Positions 1 to 5,056 of a DNA stretch of 9,728 nucleotides are shown in pieces (position 1 is the stretch's first letter; each line of letters begins with the position of its first letter). Location: NCBI GenBank assembly GCA_020859645.1, contig JAJBVU010000186.1, positions 1-9,728 on the forward strand, in the 5' to 3' direction. Made by a program: the position numbers and the translations under genes. The notes beneath the pieces are model-generated. The model saw only the letters and a program-made list of their open reading frames with translations. It did no database searches and was not told where the DNA came from. Origin of the DNA: Eubacterium sp. (GTDB lineage: Bacteria; Bacillota; Clostridia; Lachnospirales; CAG-274).

Positions 1-7
1 TATTATA

Positions 8-36
8 ATTGTAACAAAGAAAACCGAAATTGTAAA
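8..36 (-). promoter_or_regulatory. Leftward sigma-A promoter at window edge
   Basis: Read on the minus strand this is TTTACA (plus 31-36), a 17-base spacer, then TACAAT (plus 8-13). The bases just before the -10 give TGtTACAAT, an extended -10. Transcription would start at about base 1 and run out of the window, so a gene on the minus strand probably lies just to the left. That gene is not visible; the promoter call rests on match and spacing alone. Confidence 0.6.
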
Positions 37-94
37 GCTTGATAAATATCCGTGAAATATTTAAACTTTTACTTTTATATTTTATCAAATGTTT

Positions 95-108
95 TTTGAA
101 ATTTCAAA
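95..108. other. Perfect 14-bp AT-rich palindrome
   Basis: TTTGAAATTTCAAA reads the same on both strands. It lies between the two divergent promoters of the 1-295 region, about 60 bases upstream of the leftward -35 and 117 bases upstream of the rightward -35. That is where a regulator could bind to affect both, but AT-rich DNA makes such palindromes by chance. No regulator is identified. Confidence 0.25.
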
Positions 109-224
109 TACCTGTGCTGAATAGCAGATCATACGTTTAAGGCATAGAAACAGACATTTCCCGATTTACATTATAACCGGCTAAAGCTTTCTAAACCTTT
201 TTCGGCAAAAATTCAAACCATTAA

Positions 225-253
225 TTGACTTTGGGCAGACTGTGTGTTATGAT
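225..253 (+). promoter_or_regulatory. Sigma-A promoter of the stalk-domain/mscS operon
   Basis: TTGACT at 225-230, a 17-base spacer, and TATGAT at 248-253, with TG one base upstream of the -10 (TGtTATGAT, an extended -10). The start site would be near 260, giving a leader of about 35 bases. A strong ribosome binding site AAGGGAGG (278-285) stands 10 bases before the ATG at 296. The rest of 1-295 is AT-rich and holds no convincing gene. Confidence 0.75.
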
Positions 254-295
254 AGTTTATGTACATAATATTTTTTTAAGGGAGGATTTTTAATT

Positions 296-991
296 ATGAA
301 ATGTGCGGCAAAACAGTTTTTATCTTTGCTTTTGGGGGCTTTTTTGGTTTTAAGCGTTCAAAGCGTATTTGCAAAGCAGGCAACAGTAACGGGTGAGCTG
401 ACCTATAAGAATATTAAGGTTTATGCCGACGGAGAGGTTGTCGACACAACAGAGGCGGAGCCTTTTATTTACGGAGGAACAACCTATCTGCCCGTAAGAG
501 CCGTTGCAGATGCCTTCGGCAAGGAAGTAACATGGAACGGCGAAACAAACACCGTTTATTTGGGAGCTGTGCCCTCTGTTTATGTTGAGGTAGACACTCT
601 TCTTGAGGATATGTATTCTTACAACAGCACCTTCCAGTCTGTAAGCCACGTTAATAACGGCGCTGACAACATTAACCAGAAGCATACAAGCGGCTGTGTT
701 TACAAAAGCGGCAGTGTTAACAACGAAGGCTCGGCTGAATATTCACTTAACGGAAAGTTTGCTTCCTTCTCGGGCGTAATTGCACTGCCTTATGTTGAAA
801 GAAACAACAAAAACGAAAAGGTTGTAACGATTTATGCTGACGGAAAGGCTGTTTATACATCTTCAAAAATGAAGTCAGGTTCTGCCCCTGAAGCCTTTGA
901 TATTGACGTTTCAAATGTTTCTGTTATAAAAATTCAGGTTGAGGGAACAGGTCAGATAGCGCTTTATGACGCTGTATTTTATGCAAAATAA
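296..991 (+). CDS. Secreted stalk-domain protein with NPCBM-like domain
   Basis: A 231-residue exported protein of unknown exact role. It begins with a typical signal peptide: a short basic start, a hydrophobic core at about residues 8-25, and a likely cleavage after Ala26 (VFA-KQ). Residues about 36-92 match the copper-amine-oxidase N-terminal-like 'stalk' domain, with the hallmark YLPVRAVADAFG followed by VTWNGETNTVYLG; in Clostridia this domain is an extracellular module and does not imply amine oxidase activity. Residues about 98-231 look like an NPCBM-type beta-sandwich (VVTIYADGKAVYTSSKM, then an alternating IDVSNVSVIKIQVEG strand pattern), which suggests binding of a sugar or cell-wall polymer. 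No catalytic motif is seen. The strong AAGGGAGG site fixes the start. The stop is 18 bases before the mscS gene, so the two are probably co-transcribed. The domain names are from memory of family patterns. Confidence 0.85.
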   Translation: MKCAAKQFLSLLLGAFLVLSVQSVFAKQATVTGELTYKNIKVYADGEVVDTTEAEPFIYGGTTYLPVRAVADAFGKEVTWNGETNTVYLGAVPSVYVEVDTLLEDMYSYNSTFQSVSHVNNGADNINQKHTSGCVYKSGSVNNEGSAEYSLNGKFASFSGVIALPYVERNNKNEKVVTIYADGKAVYTSSKMKSGSAPEAFDIDVSNVSVIKIQVEGTGQIALYDAVFYAK

Positions 992-1009
992 TCGGGAGAA
1001 TATATTGCA

Positions 1010-1873
1010 ATGAAAGAATTTTTAGAACAAAAGGCGGCGGAGTTCGGTTCCGGCGGTTTTGCCGCAGCATTTGACATTTTATATAAAATAGGCTTGTGCA
1101 TTGTTTCCGCTGCTGTTGGTCTTTTAATTCTTAAGCTTTTAAACAGGCTTTTAAAGAAAGCCTTAAGCAAAAACATAAACAAGCGTGAAACTATTTTGAC
1201 GGTGTGCTCCAGTGTGCTTAAATATTTCGTCTATTTCTGCATTTTCTGTCAGATACTTTTGATTTTCGGAATAAGTCCTGCCTCTATTATTGCTGTTGCC
1301 GGAGTGGGCAGCGTGGCTTTGGGCTTGGGCGCACAGGACTTGGTAGGGGATATTATTTCGGGAATCTTTATTTTAATAGAGGATCAGTTTGAAGTGGGAG
1401 ACACAGTCAAAATAGAGGGCTATCAGGGAACCGTTGAAGCAATAGGTCTTAAAACCACAAAGCTCAGAAACTACAACGGAGACGTTTACATAATTCCCAA
1501 CGGCGAAATTAAAATAGTTACAAACTGCTGTAAGGAGTTCAGCCGGGCTGTTTTGGAAATTTCAATAAGCTATGACCACGACCCACAGTATGTTATGGAT
1601 ATTTTAAGCGATGAGCTTGAAAAAGCCTTTGAGACTTCAGACCCCGAGGGAATGACGTCGATGCCGGAGGTTTTGGGCATAACGGATTTAGGCGACAGCG
1701 CAGTTGTTATAAGAATTATTGCAGACTGCGAAGCAGGCAGCCAGTGGGCTGTTGAAAGAAAATTAAGACTGCGTATAAAAAAGCGCTTTGACAGAGAAAA
1801 TATAACTATACCCTATCCTCAAAGAGTGGTGTATGTTAAGGAAGAAAAAGGGGCGGAAAAAGATGGAGCTTAA
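1010..1873 (+). CDS. mscS: Small-conductance mechanosensitive channel, MscS family
   Basis: A membrane channel that opens when membrane tension rises and lets solutes out during hypo-osmotic shock. At 287 residues it is almost exactly the size of E. coli MscS (286), the minimal three-helix form. Hydrophobic helices lie at about 18-43, 62-85 and 88-122. The third carries the pore-lining pattern AVAGVGSVALGLGAQDLVGD (residues 95-113 region), with the Ala/Gly packing typical of TM3. It is followed by the cytoplasmic beta domain signature (EDQFEVGDTVKIEGYQGTVEAIGLKTT, then YIIPNGEI) and the C-terminal alpha/beta cage. A GGGAGA site at 994-999 lies 10 bases before the ATG. The 3' end overlaps the DUF951 gene by 11 bases, so translation is probably coupled. 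The pairing of mscS with DUF951 is, to my knowledge, common in Bacillota. Confidence 0.92.
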   Translation: MKEFLEQKAAEFGSGGFAAAFDILYKIGLCIVSAAVGLLILKLLNRLLKKALSKNINKRETILTVCSSVLKYFVYFCIFCQILLIFGISPASIIAVAGVGSVALGLGAQDLVGDIISGIFILIEDQFEVGDTVKIEGYQGTVEAIGLKTTKLRNYNGDVYIIPNGEIKIVTNCCKEFSRAVLEISISYDHDPQYVMDILSDELEKAFETSDPEGMTSMPEVLGITDLGDSAVVIRIIADCEAGSQWAVERKLRLRIKKRFDRENITIPYPQRVVYVKEEKGAEKDGA

Positions 1874-2042
1874 GGTCGGCGACATTGTTTATATGAAAAA
1901 GGTTCATCCGTGCGGCAGTCACGAGTGGGAAATTTTAAGGGCAGGGGCTGATTTTAAAATAAAATGCAGAGGCTGCGGCAGGCTGGTTATGCTGCCGAGG
2001 GTGAAGCTTGAAAAATCCGTCAAAAAAGTTTTGGAAAAATAA
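1863..2042 (+). CDS. DUF951 family small protein
   Basis: A 59-residue protein that opens with the family's usual MELKVGDIVYMKKVHPCG. The function of the family is not established. Cys17 and His20 (CGSH) and Cys35/Cys38 (CRGCG) form a CxxH...CxxC arrangement that could hold one zinc ion; the rest is a short basic beta-rich fold resembling small nucleic-acid-binding ribbons, but this is inference. The open frame extends upstream to an ATG at 1833, which would add ten residues rich in Lys and Arg (MLRKKKGRKK) read from within mscS. I chose the 1863 start because homologues begin at MELKVGD and a purine-rich AAGGGGCGG (about 1848-1856) sits just upstream. It overlaps the last 11 bases of mscS in another frame. 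No terminator follows; the next promoter begins 14 bases after its stop. Confidence 0.85.
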   Translation: MELKVGDIVYMKKVHPCGSHEWEILRAGADFKIKCRGCGRLVMLPRVKLEKSVKKVLEK

Positions 2043-2056
2043 TATAAAAACTTCTA

Positions 2057-2085
2057 TTGACAAATGGGCAAAGTGTAATTAAAAT
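2057..2085 (+). promoter_or_regulatory. Sigma-A promoter of the lipoprotein gene
   Basis: TTGACA (2057-2062), a 17-base spacer and TAAAAT (2080-2085). A second -10-like TATGAT sits at 2087-2092 but would be 24 bases from the -35, so the first is preferred. Transcription would begin near 2092, the first base of the folded leader described next. Confidence 0.7.
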
Positions 2086-2091
2086 ATATGA

Positions 2092-2165
2092 TAAGGAAAT
2101 GTTGAAAAGCCGAACCTGTGCTTTAAGGTGAAGCCGTTTTGAAAAGCCAAATCATCGTTTCCTTA
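2092..2165 (+). ncRNA. Structured 5' leader closed by a 10-bp stem
   Basis: UAAGGAAAUG (2092-2101) can pair with CGUUUCCUUA (2156-2165): ten continuous pairs with one G.U. The stem closes a 54-base interior in which TTGAAAAGCC occurs twice as a direct repeat (2102-2111 and 2139-2148) and a small ACCT/AGGT hairpin (2114-2117 with 2126-2129) can form. The element begins at the predicted start site and ends 20 bases before the ribosome binding site AAAAGGAG (2186-2193). There is no T-tract, so it is not an intrinsic terminator. It matches none of the riboswitch consensus patterns I can recall. A cis-regulatory RNA or a transcript-stabilising 5' stem are both possible. Confidence 0.45.
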
Positions 2166-2202
2166 AAAATATGTGCGTAGTGCAAAAAAGGAGTATTGAG
2201 AG

Positions 2203-2823
2203 ATGAAGGTAAAGCTTTTAGCGGTTATTACCCTTATTGCCGCCGCTTGTATAACAGCAGGATGTTCGGCTGAGAAGGTTTTTAAAGATAAAGATACAGG
2301 CTATCAGATGAACTATGACGGCACACTTTGGAAGGTAAGCAAAAACACAGAGGTTGAAGAGGATTACGGAACCTTTACCTACAGTGCGGTTTTCAACACA
2401 ATAGCCAAAACCGAGGAGGGCGAGCCTGCGGCAACCCTTAAGGTTTTAAAAGAGGACTTGGCGGATTTTTCCGTTGAGAGCGACGATACTGCCATTGACG
2501 ATGTGGCAGGGAAGCTTTCACGGAGACTTGACGACGGTCTTGTGTCATATCAAAATGCCACTATTGCAGGCTTAAAGGGATATTGGATAACCGTTGCGCC
2601 CACTGACGAGAACGTTACGGAATTAAACGACCTTATTTTCTGCATAACAGACGATGCGGTTTATGAATTTTATTATACCGCACAGGGTCAGGAAAATTAT
2701 GATGCATATGAAAGTGATATAAATTATATGCTCTATTATTTCTCTAAGCTGAGCCTTTTTATTTTAACAGTTTTTAGAAAAAATTTCATAAAAAACATGC
2801 ATATTAATTGTAAAATTTGTTGA
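2203..2823 (+). CDS. Putative lipoprotein, unknown function
   Basis: A 206-residue protein with a lipoprotein signal: MKVKLL, a hydrophobic stretch, then ITAGC with the lipid-attachment cysteine at residue 21. It should be anchored on the outer face of the cell membrane. Residues about 30-182 read as one domain (FKDKDTGYQMNYDGTLW near the start, IAGLKGYWITVAP in the middle, VYEFYYTAQG then INYMLYYFSKL at the end), similar in layout to PsbP-like or DUF1795-like lipoproteins; this likeness is a guess from pattern. The start is fixed by AAAAGGAG nine bases before the ATG. The last 20 residues (from about Ile187: ILTVFRKNFIKNMHINCKIC) are hydrophobic and basic, AT-rich, and look like read-through of non-coding DNA; loss of one T in the preceding T run would give an earlier stop. 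It has its own promoter and leader. Confidence 0.75.
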   Translation: MKVKLLAVITLIAAACITAGCSAEKVFKDKDTGYQMNYDGTLWKVSKNTEVEEDYGTFTYSAVFNTIAKTEEGEPAATLKVLKEDLADFSVESDDTAIDDVAGKLSRRLDDGLVSYQNATIAGLKGYWITVAPTDENVTELNDLIFCITDDAVYEFYYTAQGQENYDAYESDINYMLYYFSKLSLFILTVFRKNFIKNMHINCKIC

Positions 2824-2843
2824 TAAATATTGGTTTGTTGCGG

Positions 2844-2872
2844 TTGAAAAAGATTTTTCAATGTGATACAAT
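2844..2872 (+). promoter_or_regulatory. Sigma-A promoter ahead of repeat copy A and typA
   Basis: TTGAAA (2844-2849), 17 bases, TACAAT (2867-2872), with an extended -10 (TGaTACAAT). The start site would be near 2879, so the transcript would carry all of repeat copy A before typA, a leader of about 250 bases. The -35 lies inside an inverted repeat TTGAAAAA-GA-TTTTTCAA (2844-2861), which could be a repressor operator. The 307-base gap between the lipoprotein and typA is fully described by this promoter, copy A and a short AT-rich tail. Confidence 0.7.
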
Positions 2873-2898
2873 AATAGGGATTGCGTAGTACATTATTT

Positions 2899-3078
2899 TA
2901 CTATAAAAGTGTTCTCAATGGACAATCAGATGGGCAAGCTTGCCTGCGTAGATGATTGGACATTAGAGAACCTAACCGGTATGAGTAAGTAGCCATTTTC
3001 CGCAAGAAAATGAGCGGATTACGAATACCGTTGGCGATTGCGGGAATGCGAAGCATGAAGCAATCGACTTTTATAGTA
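2899..3078 (+). repeat. Cloverleaf-folding dispersed repeat, copy A
   Basis: A 180-base element with perfect 12-bp terminal inverted repeats (2899-2910, TACTATAAAAGT; 3067-3078). Read as RNA, the ends form a closing stem around three arms. Arm I (2911-2971): GUUCUC with GAGAAC, then AAUG with CAUU, a GA/GA step, CAAUC with GAUUG, and an inner core GGGCAAGCUUGCC. Arm II (2974-3032): CGGUAU with AUACCG, GA/GA (2983-2984, 3023-3024), GUAA with UUAC, and a terminal hairpin CAUUUUC-CGCAA-GAAAAUG (2994-3012). Arm III (3035-3066): CGAUUGC with GCAAUCG around AUGC-GAA-GCAU. Copy B later in the window shares the fold with paired base changes. It codes for nothing convincing. It could be a non-autonomous mobile element (the TA at each end may be a target duplication), a small RNA, or a leader element of typA. 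The family name is unknown to me. Confidence 0.8.
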
Positions 3079-3130
3079 GGTGGTATCTGCAAAGCAGAGA
3101 TACAAATCTATAAAGAAAAGAGAGATTTTT

Positions 3131-4960
3131 ATGCTTACCAAAAGAGATGATATAAGAAATATTGCCATAATCGCTCATGTTGACCACGGCAAAACCACCC
3201 TTGTTGACGAGCTTTTAAAGCAAAGCGGAACCTTCCGTTCAAACCAGATTATAAGAGAAAGAGTTATGGACTCAGGCGATTTGGAAAGAGAAAGAGGAAT
3301 AACCATTCTTTCCAAAAACACATCGGTTTATTATGACGATATAAAAATAAATATAGTAGACACCCCCGGCCACGCTGATTTCGGCGGCGAGGTTGAGCGT
3401 GTTTTAAAAATGGTAAACGGCGTTGTTTTGGTGGTTGACGCCTTTGAAGGGGCTATGCCCCAGACAAAGTTTGTGCTTAAAAATGCTTTGTCATTAGGTC
3501 TGCCCGTTGTTGTTTGCATAAACAAGATTGACCGCCCCGAAGCAAGACCCGACGAGGTTGTGGACGAGGTTTTGGAGCTTTTCATAGAGCTTGACGCAAA
3601 CGACGACCAGCTTGAATCGCCCTTTGTTTTTGCTTCCGCTAAGGAGGGCAAAGCCGGAATGACCTTTGACGAGGCTATGGCGGCGACTGATATGAAAGCA
3701 CTTTTTGACGTTATTGAAAAGCATATTCCGGCTCCCGAGGGAGATGTTGAAGCACCCTTGCAGATTTTGGTTACTACAATCGACTACAACGAATATGTAG
3801 GCAAAATCGGCATAGGCAAGGTTGAAAACGGCGTTATAAGAGTTGGCGACGAGGTTGCCATAGTAAACCATCATGATCCTGACAAGCTTGAAAAAATCAA
3901 GGTAACAAAGCTTTACGAATTTGAAGGTCTTGAAAGAATTGAAATAAACGAGGCTTCCGTCGGGGCAATCTGCGCCGTTTCGGGTATGCCCGAAATTCAC
4001 ATAGGCGACACTATTACATCCGTTAAAGAGCCTATGCCTATGGAATATAACAAAATTTCAGAGCCTACTATTTCAATGACCTTCTCCGTAAACGACAGCC
4101 CCTTTGCAGGCAGAGAGGGCAAGTTCGTTACAAGCCGTCACTTAAGAGACAGACTTTTTAAAGAGCTTAACACAGACGTTTCTCTGAGAGTTGAAGAAAC
4201 AGATGTTGCGGAAAGCTATAAGGTTTCCGGCAGAGGTGAGCTTCACCTTTCAATTCTTATTGAGACAATGAGACGTGAGGGCTATGAGTTCCAGGTGTCA
4301 CGTCCCGAGGTTCTCTATAAAACGGAAAACGGAAAGAAGCTGGAGCCTATGGAAATCGTGACTATAGATGTTCCCGAGGAATACGTAGGTGCTGTTATTG
4401 AAAAATTAGGCACTCGCCACGGCGAAATGACGAATATGGCGCCTTCACAGGACGGATATACGAGAATTGAGTTTAACATTCCTTCAAGAGGCCTTATAGG
4501 CTACAGAAACGAGTTTTTGACCGACACAAGAGGAACAGGTATTATGAACTCTCTGTTTAACGGCTATGAACCCTATAAGGGAGATATTTTCTCACGTACT
4601 CAGGGCTCACTTATTGCCTTTGAAGCAGGTGAATCTATTACCTACGGCTTGTTTAACGCCCAGGAAAGAGGAGAGCTGTTTATAGGCCCCGGTGTTAAGG
4701 TTTACAGCGGTATGGTAGTAGGGAAGAACTCACGCCAGGGAGATATTGAGGTTAATGTATGTAAGAGAAAGCAGCTTACAAACACAAGAGCCGCAGGGTC
4801 TGACGAAGCCCTTAAGCTTGTGCCCCATCTCAATATGAGCCTTGAACAGGCAATCGACTTTATAGCCGAGGACGAGCTTGTAGAGGTTACTCCCGAAAAC
4901 CTGAGAATAAGAAAGAAGCTTCTTGACCCTGTGGCAAGAAGAAAGGCTCATAGAAAATAA
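3131..4960 (+). CDS. typA: Ribosome-associated translational GTPase TypA/BipA
   Basis: A GTPase of the EF-G-like class that binds the ribosome and helps 50S subunit assembly and growth under stress such as cold. With the start at 3131 it has 609 residues, the usual TypA length. The G-domain motifs are all present: P-loop AHVDHGKTT (15-23), the RERGITI switch I, DTPGH (77-81), NKID (131-134) and SAKEG (169-173). They are followed by a beta-barrel domain (about 205-300), EF-G-like domains III and V (SGRGELHLSILIETMRREG; IPSRGLIGYRNEFLT), and the TypA-specific C-terminal domain ending GSDEALKLVPHLNMSLEQAI and RKKLL. The frame stays open upstream to a GTG at 3080 that abuts the end of repeat copy A; I reject it because the family begins MLTKRDDIRNIAIIAHVDHGK. 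The ribosome binding site is weak (AAAAGAGAG, about 3116-3124). Confidence 0.95.
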   Translation: MLTKRDDIRNIAIIAHVDHGKTTLVDELLKQSGTFRSNQIIRERVMDSGDLERERGITILSKNTSVYYDDIKINIVDTPGHADFGGEVERVLKMVNGVVLVVDAFEGAMPQTKFVLKNALSLGLPVVVCINKIDRPEARPDEVVDEVLELFIELDANDDQLESPFVFASAKEGKAGMTFDEAMAATDMKALFDVIEKHIPAPEGDVEAPLQILVTTIDYNEYVGKIGIGKVENGVIRVGDEVAIVNHHDPDKLEKIKVTKLYEFEGLERIEINEASVGAICAVSGMPEIHIGDTITSVKEPMPMEYNKISEPTISMTFSVNDSPFAGREGKFVTSRHLRDRLFKELNTDVSLRVEETDVAESYKVSGRGELHLSILIETMRREGYEFQVSRPEVLYKTENGKKLEPMEIVTIDVPEEYVGAVIEKLGTRHGEMTNMAPSQDGYTRIEFNIPSRGLIGYRNEFLTDTRGTGIMNSLFNGYEPYKGDIFSRTQGSLIAFEAGESITYGLFNAQERGELFIGPGVKVYSGMVVGKNSRQGDIEVNVCKRKQLTNTRAAGSDEALKLVPHLNMSLEQAIDFIAEDELVEVTPENLRIRKKLLDPVARRKAHRK

Positions 4961-4982
4961 TTCTCAAAAAAATAAAGCAACA

Positions 4983-5021
4983 GCATCTTCGGGGTTTGGG
5001 CTCAGCCTAACCCCTTGATGT
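4983..5021 (+). other. Hairpin between typA and the flippase gene
   Basis: GGGGTT (4991-4996) pairs with AACCCC (5009-5014), extended inside by GG/CC and outside, across a small internal loop, by GCAUC (4983-4987) with GAUGU (5017-5021, one G.U). No T-tract follows, so it is a poor intrinsic terminator; it may attenuate transcription or act as a 3' stability element for typA mRNA. A TATAAT at 5033-5038 follows but has no -35 at a workable distance (the nearest TTGATG is 12 bases away), so I do not call a promoter there. Confidence 0.45.
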
Positions 5022-5056
5022 CATCTTCTGTATATAATTAAGGCTGTGGTATTATT

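Noticed and set aside
175..200. Minus-strand TATAAT near 170-175 as another leftward promoter
   Set aside because: No -35 match is found at 16-18 bases upstream and there is no extended -10.
1833..1862. Upstream ATG start for the DUF951 protein
   Set aside because: The ten extra residues are mostly Lys/Arg read out of frame from mscS; the family starts at MELKVGD.
2899..3078. Copy A as a known riboswitch controlling typA
   Set aside because: It matches no riboswitch consensus I can recall, and copy B of the same family lies antisense ahead of an unrelated gene.
2901..3092. Minus-strand 63-residue reading frame inside repeat copy A
   Set aside because: It falls entirely in the palindromic element, resembles no family and has no ribosome binding site; the open frame is a by-product of the repeat.
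3080..3130. Upstream GTG start extending typA by 17 residues
   Set aside because: It begins two bases after the end of repeat copy A, lacks a good ribosome binding site, and the extra residues are absent from the family pattern, which starts at MLTKRDDIRNIAIIAHVDHGK.
3494..4000. Minus-strand 168-residue frame opposite typA
   Set aside because: It is a shadow of the strongly conserved typA coding frame, with no promoter or recognisable domain.
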